NCBI GenBank assembly: GCA_051011135.1
Contig: JBPCUO010000056.1
Coordinates: 1-64,000, forward strand
Length of the DNA stretch: 64,000 nucleotides
Origin: JACOND01 sp051011135
Lineage (GTDB): Bacteria > Bdellovibrionota > Bdellovibrionia > Bdellovibrionales > UBA1609
Direction: 5' to 3'
Part shown: in pieces, positions 26,249 to 32,703 of the stretch
How positions within the stretch are numbered: position 1 is the stretch's first letter
Layout: every line of letters begins with the position of its first letter
The notes under the pieces: model-generated
What the model was told of the DNA's origin: nothing
Seen by the model: only the letters and a program-made list of their open reading frames with translations
Databases searched by the model: none
Position numbers and translations under genes: made by a program

Positions 26249-27132
26249 TAGAAATTTTGTTCTTGAGAATTTAAAGTTTCAACTAAAGAACTAAGATCTC
26301 TATGATCTCTTAATAAAAAAGCTCCATCATATAACAATTGTAAATTACCTGTAAAATTCTTAGATAAAGGAGAGCCTGGTAGAACAGAAACAGGAACTCC
26401 AAAATCTAAAGCTTTCTTTGCTGTTAGCATAGTTCCACTACGAGATTGAGCTTGTAAAATAACAACTAACTTGGAATAACAAGCCATCAATCGATTTCTT
26501 ATATGAAAAAAAGATTTATACATAGATTGATAGGGAGAAAAACAACTTATAAGAGCGCCTCCTGTATCTAAAATTTCTTTTTTTAATTCATATAAACTAA
26601 AAGGATAAATATTATCTAAGCCTGAAGGTAAAAAACAAACTGTAGGAGATTGAGTTCGTATCGCTATAGAATGAGCTTTTTGATCAATCCCTCTAGCTCC
26701 TCCACTCACAACACATATTTTTTTATCTTGAATCACTTGAGACATATAAAAATCCATCCAATTTAAAGTTATCTCATCACTTCTTCGACTCCCTACAAAA
26801 GTAATAGGAAAAAAATCTTTATGTAAATTTGATTCTCCCATATAAGTTAAAATAGGAGGATATTTAAAATAGACAGAAAACACTTCAGGATAATCTTTTT
26901 GACCGGGCCAAGTTAATTTATAAGACGATTTCAAACAGTGTCTATAGTCTTTTTCAGCTTGCTTCCACCATGATTTATTAATTCTTAAATACTCCATGGT
27001 TTCTATATTTGAAACTATAGAATTGATCTCTTCAGGAGATTTTATATTTTTTATTCTTAAATTTTCAAAATCTTCTATTGAGATTTTACAACCTTGAAAA
27101 GAAAGAAGAGATAAATAATTTTCTAAATTCAC
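26245..27132 (-). CDS. dprA: DNA processing protein DprA
   Basis: A 295-residue DprA/Smf protein that loads RecA on incoming single-stranded DNA during natural transformation. The Rossmann-like core shows 'ITFVGSRRSDE', 'VVSGGARGIDQKAHSIAI', 'VCFLPSGLDNIYPF' and 'SRSGTMLTAKKALDFG', all family hallmarks. The N-terminal 90 residues are a poorly conserved SAM-like region. The C-terminal winged helix of longer DprA proteins appears to be absent. No other competence genes are in the window. Confidence 0.9.
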   Translation of the reverse strand: MNLENYLSLLSFQGCKISIEDFENLRIKNIKSPEEINSIVSNIETMEYLRINKSWWKQAEKDYRHCLKSSYKLTWPGQKDYPEVFSVYFKYPPILTYMGESNLHKDFFPITFVGSRRSDEITLNWMDFYMSQVIQDKKICVVSGGARGIDQKAHSIAIRTQSPTVCFLPSGLDNIYPFSLYELKKEILDTGGALISCFSPYQSMYKSFFHIRNRLMACYSKLVVILQAQSRSGTMLTAKKALDFGVPVSVLPGSPLSKNFTGNLQLLYDGAFLLRDHRDLSSLVETLNSQEQNFY

Positions 27133-27237
27133 TATAACTATTCATAAGCAAAAACAAGCAGCTAAAACAGGATTTAAAAATCTATAAAACCATGCCTTTT
27201 TATCACAGTGTCAGATTTCGTATTTTAAAAGCAAAAA

Positions 27238-27271
27238 AAAAGGTTTAATCCCCGAGAGGATTAAACCTTTT
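27238..27271 (-). terminator. Rho-independent terminator of the small lipoprotein gene
   Basis: Arms 27238-27251 and 27258-27271 form a perfect 14-bp stem with a six-base loop. On the minus strand it is followed by a run of T (A on the plus strand, 27233-27237 and into the arm). It lies 19 bases after the stop of the lipoprotein gene at 27290-27619, the classical place for its terminator. Confidence 0.92.
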
Positions 27272-27289
27272 AAAGCAACTAGAAATAAA

Positions 27290-27619
27290 TTATTCTAATG
27301 AAAGGTCACAAGGTGTATCCACCTCTCTAGCAATGGAAATATTTCTGCCAACGACTATAGTAACATTTTCTACCGCTGAAATTTCGTAATTTGCCGGTCC
27401 AAAAACTTCACCAGCACCTCCAAGACTTTTTCCATCTTGAGTAATAGATAATGGATAATCTCCAATCAAATTAAAGAAATCCAAAAATTCATAACAATCA
27501 TTAGGTTCTATTAAAATTCCATTAACTTTAATGCCTTTACCTAAATTATTTTTTACCGTATAAGTATCACAAGCTGAAACACTTAATAAAGCAACTAGAA
27601 TGAATCCGATTTTTTTCAT
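27290..27619 (-). CDS. Small lipoprotein of unknown function
   Basis: A 109-residue lipoprotein with signal 1-16 and lipobox 'SVSAC' (Cys17). The mature part looks all-beta ('YTVKNNLGKGIKVNGILIEP') with two further Cys (Cys43 and Cys104), which could form a disulfide. No family is recognised. 'AGGAG' is well placed before the ATG. The gene is monocistronic, with its own strong terminator, suggesting a well expressed envelope protein. Confidence 0.75.
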   Translation of the reverse strand: MKKIGFILVALLSVSACDTYTVKNNLGKGIKVNGILIEPNDCYEFLDFFNLIGDYPLSITQDGKSLGGAGEVFGPANYEISAVENVTIVVGRNISIAREVDTPCDLSLE

Positions 27620-27801
27620 AAAAACTCCTATTTAAGTTAGTAAATTTACTATCTAAAATTTAACTTTATTTAAAAATTATTGTCAAGATTGCATATGAAT
27701 CTTAAGTCTCTTTTGAATTTGCTCCTCTACTTTCATCTTGGTTATTTTTTAAATAAGAAACTTTTCTGGATAAATCCAGATTTTTTTTCTAATTTTATTA
27801 T

Positions 27802-28965
27802 ATGAAATTTTTCTTTCACTCCGTAAAAAAACCTCATTCCATTCAAGAAAACGATTGGAAAAATTGGAAATGGCAATTAAAAAAACTTGCTAATCCTTAT
27901 TTAGAATCAAAAGAGCTCATAAACTTTGTAGCAGGTGCAACTCCTTATTATTATCAACTGATTTCATCTTCTAAAAATAGTAATCTTAAAAAAATTATTC
28001 AGCCAGATATTATGGAAAATTCACAAGGCCTCCAATCTATGCTGGACCCCTTAGGAGAGGTCAAACATTCCCCTAATCCAAATTTAATTCACCGTTATCC
28101 TGATAGAGTTTTATTTTTAGTCACTGATATGTGTGGTGTTTATTGCAGATACTGTACTCGAAAAAGATTTACAGGAAAAAAAGCAGCTTTAGTTTCTAAA
28201 GTTAATTATGAAAAATCTTTATCTTATATAAAAAATAATCAGGGTATTAGAGAAGTTATTTTATCAGGTGGAGATCCTTTAACTTTATCTGATTCTATTT
28301 TAGAAAAAATCCTACAAGATCTAAGGCGAATTGATCACATAGAAATCATCAGAATTGGTAGCAGAATGCCTCTTGTTTGTCCTATGAGATTTACCAAGCC
28401 TCTTCTTCAAATCTTAAAAAAACATCAACCTGTTTTTCTTCTGACTCATTTTAATCATCCTTATGAAATCTCAAAAGAAGTTGCTGAAACTCTTAATGCC
28501 ATTGCTGACTCTGGAATTTTAATCTTTAATCAAACCGTTCTTCTTAATGGAATTAATAATCACCCTGTTCTTATACAAGCTTTAATGCGAAGACTTCTTT
28601 ATCTTAGAGTAAAACCTTATTATATGTTCCAATGCGATCCTTCCGAAGGGAGCGATCACTTTAGAACTTCTATTCAAAATTCCGAATGGATACAACAGGA
28701 ATTATGGGGTTATTTATCTGGTTTAGCCATGCCTAATTTGTCTGTAGACCTTCCCGATGGTGGAGGAAAAATACCTATTATTCCTAATTTTTTACAAAAG
28801 AAATCTAAAAAAGGATGGGCTTATAAAGGTTGGGATGGAATGACTAAAACTTATAAAAACCCTGATACTTCACAATTAAAGATGCCAACAGATATCGAAT
28901 CTTATGAGGAAGAATGGCTTCAAATTAAAAACCAAGAATATGGTCTGGTAAAAAAAGCTTCTTAA
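27802..28965 (+). CDS. kamA: Lysine 2,3-aminomutase family radical SAM enzyme
   Basis: A 387-residue radical SAM/PLP enzyme. 'WKNWKWQLKKL' (near 19-29) matches the N-terminal 'W-x-D-W-x-W-Q' segment of KamA. The iron-sulfur cluster Cys are 111, 115 and 118 in 'CGVYCRYCTRKRF'. 'EVILSGGDPLTLSD' is the SAM glycine-rich strand, and 'DLPDGGGKIP' near 315 holds the PLP lysine. KamA converts L-lysine to L-beta-lysine; EpmB, a close relative (about 340 residues), modifies elongation factor P. Length and N-terminus favour KamA, but substrate is not certain: no efp or lysine-fermentation gene is nearby. Confidence 0.87.
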   Translation: MKFFFHSVKKPHSIQENDWKNWKWQLKKLANPYLESKELINFVAGATPYYYQLISSSKNSNLKKIIQPDIMENSQGLQSMLDPLGEVKHSPNPNLIHRYPDRVLFLVTDMCGVYCRYCTRKRFTGKKAALVSKVNYEKSLSYIKNNQGIREVILSGGDPLTLSDSILEKILQDLRRIDHIEIIRIGSRMPLVCPMRFTKPLLQILKKHQPVFLLTHFNHPYEISKEVAETLNAIADSGILIFNQTVLLNGINNHPVLIQALMRRLLYLRVKPYYMFQCDPSEGSDHFRTSIQNSEWIQQELWGYLSGLAMPNLSVDLPDGGGKIPIIPNFLQKKSKKGWAYKGWDGMTKTYKNPDTSQLKMPTDIESYEEEWLQIKNQEYGLVKKAS

Positions 28966-28979
28966 ATCCCCCGAGCTTT

Positions 28980-29009
28980 ACCCCCAGTCTGAAAAGGGTG
29001 GTCTTTTTT
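28980..29009 (+). terminator. Probable rho-independent terminator after kamA
   Basis: 'ACCCCC' (28980-28985) can pair with 'GGGTGGT' (28996-29002, one bulged T) over a ten-base loop, followed by C and six T (29004-29009). It begins 15 bases after the kamA stop. The GC-rich stem stands out in this AT-rich DNA. Confidence 0.6.
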
Positions 29010-29028
29010 CTGGAAATCTTATTAAGAA

Positions 29029-29088
29029 AAGCAGCCTAAAAACCGATATAAGTAATATGAAATTAAGAAAAGTATTTTTAGGCTGCTT
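29029..29088 (+). promoter_or_regulatory. Perfect 14-bp inverted repeat bracketing a start codon
   Basis: Arms 29029-29042 (aagcagcctaaaaa) and 29075-29088 (tttttaggctgctt) are exact reverse complements separated by 32 bases. The ATG at 29057 lies in the centre. In mRNA the start region would sit in the loop of a stable hairpin; in DNA it could be a dyad operator. A CCGATATAA motif starts at 29043 inside the centre. Confidence 0.55.
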
Positions 29089-30130
29089 AGTAGTTTCAAA
29101 CTTGGTTGTACTCTTGCTTGTTTTTGGAGTGTATTTTCAAAATAATTATCAAACTTCTAGAATGTATTCCACAACAATAGGAACAAATGATGGAGATTTA
29201 AAAGATAAACTTCAAAGTCAATGTGGTAAAGAGATTGAAAAAGTTATTTCAGGAAAAAGATTAGAATATATTTGTAACATCACTTTAGATGGTTTTGAAA
29301 AAGGTTCTTCTTATATTTTAAATACAAAAGTTACTATTAAAAAATCAGGAGATGGATTTGTTATTAAAGCAAAAGGAGCTATGGATGCAAAAACTCGTTA
29401 TGCAACAGAAGCTCAATTTTGCGATAGTTGTGAAGAAAAAATGGAAGTTCTTTCTGGGGATACACAAGCTGTTTTTGGACAAGTTTTTGATATTGCTAAA
29501 ATCATTGACCAAAAAGCAGCAAGCTCTGTTGTTAATGCGAAAGATAAATACCGCAAAAAAGATCTGAAAAAAAGACAATCTCTTTTAAAACAAAAAAATT
29601 GTAAAGGGAAATGGGACGAAGATAATGAAAGCTTTGAAGAATATGATATTGATCAAGTTTTAGAATGTAAAATATCTAAGTTAAGCAGAAAAAACCCGAT
29701 AGAAAAAGAACACTATTATAACAACTCTTTAAAAAAAGAGCTTTGGGAAGTAGCACTTTCAGATGATTATGATTTATTAAGCCCTGATCTTTTAAAGCAA
29801 TTGTATTACAAACATTTTCTAAATAATCTTTCTGTCAAAAATTCCACATCAACAATGTATCGATATTTAACATGGAAAAATAGTTATGATGGAGAAGATT
29901 TAGACGGAGCCGTAAAACTTCAACTGAATCAACTTATCTCAGAGACTCAAAAATTAAGTGGTATTGATCAAAATTTAAAATCAGATTATTCGTATCTCAC
30001 AGAAAAATATTGGGCAGCAAGCAACCCTGGTTTATCTGTTCCCGTTCAAAATACTACTATAAATCCTGGATTCAAACCTACAGTACCTAATCAACCTAGT
30101 TTAAAACCGCAAGTAGAAGATTTGTATTAA
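29057..30130 (+). CDS. Unknown membrane-anchored exported protein
   Basis: A 357-residue protein with one N-terminal hydrophobic segment (about 6-27, 'VFLGCLVVSNLVVLLLVFGVY'-like), probably an uncleaved anchor. The remainder is soluble and contains paired cysteines ('FCDSCEEK', 'QKNCKGK', 'LECKIS', 'YICNIT') that may form disulfides in the periplasm. The end is Pro/Asn-rich. No family is recognised. There is no Shine-Dalgarno. The start lies within a 14-bp inverted repeat and just after a CCGATATAA motif, so its expression may be specially controlled. Confidence 0.68.
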   Translation: MKLRKVFLGCLVVSNLVVLLLVFGVYFQNNYQTSRMYSTTIGTNDGDLKDKLQSQCGKEIEKVISGKRLEYICNITLDGFEKGSSYILNTKVTIKKSGDGFVIKAKGAMDAKTRYATEAQFCDSCEEKMEVLSGDTQAVFGQVFDIAKIIDQKAASSVVNAKDKYRKKDLKKRQSLLKQKNCKGKWDEDNESFEEYDIDQVLECKISKLSRKNPIEKEHYYNNSLKKELWEVALSDDYDLLSPDLLKQLYYKHFLNNLSVKNSTSTMYRYLTWKNSYDGEDLDGAVKLQLNQLISETQKLSGIDQNLKSDYSYLTEKYWAASNPGLSVPVQNTTINPGFKPTVPNQPSLKPQVEDLY

Positions 30131-30137
30131 AAAATGG

Positions 30138-30223
30138 AGGCCGCCGAAACTTGTTTTCAAAGATGATAATCAAGTTGTATTACCCCATGTAGATGCCCAA
30201 AAGTTAGAAGGTAACGGCGGCCT
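30138..30223. other. GC-rich inverted repeat between convergent genes
   Basis: Arms 30138-30146 (aggccgccg) and 30215-30223 (cggcggcct) are exact reverse complements. A nested pair, 30148-30153 (aacttg) and 30171-30176 (caagtt), lies inside. The right arm is part of the outer-membrane protein gene (codons for Gln-Ala-Ala-Val near its end). There is no T run, so it is not a normal terminator. Confidence 0.4.
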
Positions 30224-31319
30224 GAGTTAACAAACCATAATAAGATTTTTTTGCAGCTAGAAGCATCCCACCCTGTATAGAAACAGAAAAGTTATCTTCT
30301 AGTTGATAATGCATGTTTAAATCTAATTCATAATTTAATATTTTTTCAGAAAGTTTATAATCCAGAGTTACAACTGGTGTAAGCTTAAGAGAGTTTTTCA
30401 AAAAATTAAAAGTCATTCTAGGAGATAAGTACGCGCTATCATTCATACGCCCCTCATCGATACGCAATGGATTTGAAGCAGTTTCTAATGGTAATAGATT
30501 CATACTGCGATTTCCTAAAAGTAAAGCCACATCATAATTAGGATGAACAAAAAAATCTTTGGAAATATAACCTGTTTTTAATTCTAATCTTGGAACTAAA
30601 CCAATAGGCAGATCCATTCCTCCTTCAAAAATAAGAGCCAGATTACTTTCCGATAAATAACTAAAAGATAAATGAGCTTCTAAAGAATCTGCTTTATAGC
30701 GACCTAAAGTTTCCAGAAAAAATTGAGATTTTAATACATCATAACGAACCAAAGCTCCTATATCCCAATTTTCTAATCTCAATCCTATTTGATTAACAGA
30801 TAAAAGATCCTTACCTTTTAACCACAAAGAAGGTTCGAAATAAAACAGGGAATATTCAAAATAAAAAGCCAATTGATTGAATGTAGAAATCCAATGATCA
30901 AAAGGACTTGTTTCCGCTGAATAAGTAACTCCTAAACCAAAATGATAAGGAGCTCTTCCTAACTTCATTTGAAAATAGTCACTTCTATAGATTAAGTAGA
31001 TTTGAGATAAATTAAAAAATAAAGGACTTAATTTATCAAACTCACCTGAGTCTTTAAAACTATTTAAAAAAATAAAACCTGTTTGTCGATTTTCTAAATC
31101 ATAAGAAGATTCTAAAGGATACAAGTCCAATCGACTAAAAATACTTAAACTATCAACAACTTGAATCTCTGGTTTTAAAACAAGATGAATTCCACCATAA
31201 TAAGAAGCTTCAGGAGAAGCCTCGTAATATAATTCTGTTCTAGAAAAACCCTGCCAATCCAGAGTTAAAGACCAAGACGGCTGGGAGATAAAAAATAATA
31301 AATACAAAAACTTAGACAT
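30204..31319 (-). CDS. Outer-membrane beta-barrel protein, family unknown
   Basis: A 371-residue exported protein. The signal peptide is about 1-17 ('FLYLLFFISQPSWS', cleavage before Leu-Thr). The mature part alternates polar and hydrophobic residues with frequent Tyr, Trp and Phe, as in transmembrane barrels. It ends in '...AAVTF', a terminal Phe that serves as the BAM recognition signal. 'LKLGRAPYHFGLG'-like sequence near 120 resembles porin-type barrels. No specific family is recognised. Two copies of atatgttgc lie 45-63 bases upstream of the start. Confidence 0.8.
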   Translation of the reverse strand: MSKFLYLLFFISQPSWSLTLDWQGFSRTELYYEASPEASYYGGIHLVLKPEIQVVDSLSIFSRLDLYPLESSYDLENRQTGFIFLNSFKDSGEFDKLSPLFFNLSQIYLIYRSDYFQMKLGRAPYHFGLGVTYSAETSPFDHWISTFNQLAFYFEYSLFYFEPSLWLKGKDLLSVNQIGLRLENWDIGALVRYDVLKSQFFLETLGRYKADSLEAHLSFSYLSESNLALIFEGGMDLPIGLVPRLELKTGYISKDFFVHPNYDVALLLGNRSMNLLPLETASNPLRIDEGRMNDSAYLSPRMTFNFLKNSLKLTPVVTLDYKLSEKILNYELDLNMHYQLEDNFSVSIQGGMLLAAKKSYYGLLTQAAVTF

Positions 31320-31363
31320 CTAAGCAAAAATTACTAGCAGAAAAAATAATGGTCAAGAAAAAC

Positions 31364-31382
31364 ATATGTTGCAATATGTTGC
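31364..31382. repeat. Tandem 9-base direct repeat upstream of outer-membrane protein gene
   Basis: 'atatgttgc' occurs at 31364-31372 and again at 31374-31382, a ten-base period equal to one DNA helix turn. It lies upstream of the minus-strand outer-membrane protein gene and could be a regulator site on one DNA face. It may also be chance. Confidence 0.3.
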
Positions 31383-31463
31383 CATTGATTTTAAACAAAT
31401 CTCCCCAGCTTTTATTTATGAGTTTTCCACAATTCTAATTTTCAATTTTGATTTTTTTTAGGA

Positions 31464-31754
31464 TTAATATTTTTTTACAAAAAGAGAGCTCTTCTTTTTA
31501 AATCCATCTTCTAAATATTGGCGGTAGAGCACATCCCATTCTGAAGAACCTACTAAAACACCTCTTTTAATAGATTTTAACTTCTCAACAACTTCTTGAT
31601 CTAACTCTTTCCATTCTTTAATAAAGATATTCATGCCCATTTTAACTTTTTGAAAAAGGATATCTCTAGACGGCGCAGTCACTTGTTTATTTTTTAAAAA
31701 ATCTTCTACAATAATATGAACTAAATAATCCTGACGATCTTCTGATAAACTCAT
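31464..31754 (-). CDS. DUF507 family protein (second of tandem pair)
   Basis: A 96-residue soluble helical protein of the DUF507 type. 'MSLSEDRQDYLVHIIVEDFLKN' resembles the family start 'M-x-L-S-E-x-R-x-x-x-L-A-x-x-I-x-x-x-L'. 'KSIKRGVLVGSSEWDVLYRQYLEDG' is the conserved C-terminal block, where a short basic turn leads into an 'EWD-x-L-x-x-x-Y' helix. Function is unknown. The start overlaps the upstream DUF507 gene by four bases, so the two are translationally coupled and may form a complex. Confidence 0.82.
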   Translation of the reverse strand: MSLSEDRQDYLVHIIVEDFLKNKQVTAPSRDILFQKVKMGMNIFIKEWKELDQEVVEKLKSIKRGVLVGSSEWDVLYRQYLEDGFKKKSSLFVKKY

Positions 31755-32026
31755 ACTATAAATCCCCGCTTTTTAGCTAATTGTCTTTTTAATTCTGGAT
31801 ACATTTTATGACGCTCAAAAGAATGTCCTTGGTTTTCTAAATCATCCATCATTTTATGAACCTCTTCTTCCAATTCTTTTTCTTTTTGAAAATTTTCTTG
31901 AATCAAAGAAGTAATATGATTTCTGATATCCTCTGGTTTTTGTTGAAAAACCAGATGAGAATCGGATTCTAGTTGCTTCATCACCAGCTCTGAGATCCGA
32001 AGGCTAAATAACTCATTCCACTTCAT
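31751..32026 (-). CDS. DUF507 family protein (first of tandem pair)
   Basis: A 91-residue protein, helical and charged. 'LRISELVMKQLESDSHL', a Glu/Lys-rich middle ('QKEKELEEEVHKMMDDLE'-like) and a basic 'YPELKRQLAKKRGFIV' end match the short DUF507 type that usually precedes the longer one. It is the first gene of a two-gene operon. The pair is common in delta-proteobacteria and Aquificae-like genomes; its role is unknown. Confidence 0.8.
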   Translation of the reverse strand: MKWNELFSLRISELVMKQLESDSHLVFQQKPEDIRNHITSLIQENFQKEKELEEEVHKMMDDLENQGHSFERHKMYPELKRQLAKKRGFIV

Positions 32027-32149
32027 AATTCAACTATCATTAAAACTAACTAACTTTGTCAACGAATAAGCCTGTGGAAAATATTGTGTAAACTAAATTC
32101 TTTAAAAAAAATTTTACATAATCTTAAAAAACTTTGTATGTTTTTATTT

Positions 32150-32623
32150 ATGTCCTCTTCAAACATACAAGCTTATACAAAAAACACTCTTTCCAAAGCT
32201 CTTTTTTGGCTAAAGACACAACCTAAAGATTGGGCTAATCATATTAATGCTGATACAGCCGTTCGACTTTATTTAAACTCTCAAAATCAAGAAAAAGAAA
32301 AAAATAAGAGTTATCGCTTTCAAAAGGAACTTCAAAAGTTTTGTCATCAAAGCCCCGATGCTCCTGTTGAACAAGCGCCTTTAAAAAACTCTCCTGAGAA
32401 GCAAGATACCCGCCCCCAAGAAGATCTAGCTCTTCCTTTATCGCCCCCTGCAAAAAACCCGGAAGACAGCCCCAAAGAGTTTGACCTTGCTTTATTGGAT
32501 CTCAACAGCCAAGACCTGATTTTAAAAACAAAAGAATCTTTGAATTTGAGCCACTCTGAAGAAGCTTTAAGAACTCTCTTACAACTAGGTTATAAATCTT
32601 TAAAGTCACTGTTAAAGTCTTAA
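32150..32623 (+). CDS. Hypothetical protein with proline-rich centre
   Basis: No family is recognised. I prefer ATG 32150 ('MSSSNIQAYTKNTL'), giving 157 residues; ATG 32138 and GTG 32084 are in frame, but the added residues look like untranslated AT-rich sequence. Residues 1-75 are helical and basic, residues about 75-125 are Pro/Glu/Ser-rich and probably disordered, and residues 125-157 form a conserved-looking helix pair ('SLNLSHSEEALRTLLQLGYKS' in two parts). The tail somewhat recalls the helical RuvA C-terminal or UBA-like folds. It lies just before ileS on the same strand. Confidence 0.55.
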   Translation: MSSSNIQAYTKNTLSKALFWLKTQPKDWANHINADTAVRLYLNSQNQEKEKNKSYRFQKELQKFCHQSPDAPVEQAPLKNSPEKQDTRPQEDLALPLSPPAKNPEDSPKEFDLALLDLNSQDLILKTKESLNLSHSEEALRTLLQLGYKSLKSLLKS

Positions 32624-32703
32624 TCTTGAATTTCTTATAATCTAACTGCCTTTTCCATTGACCTCTCTTTTATTTTTTAGGACTTTATAACCACCTCAAA
32701 GCT

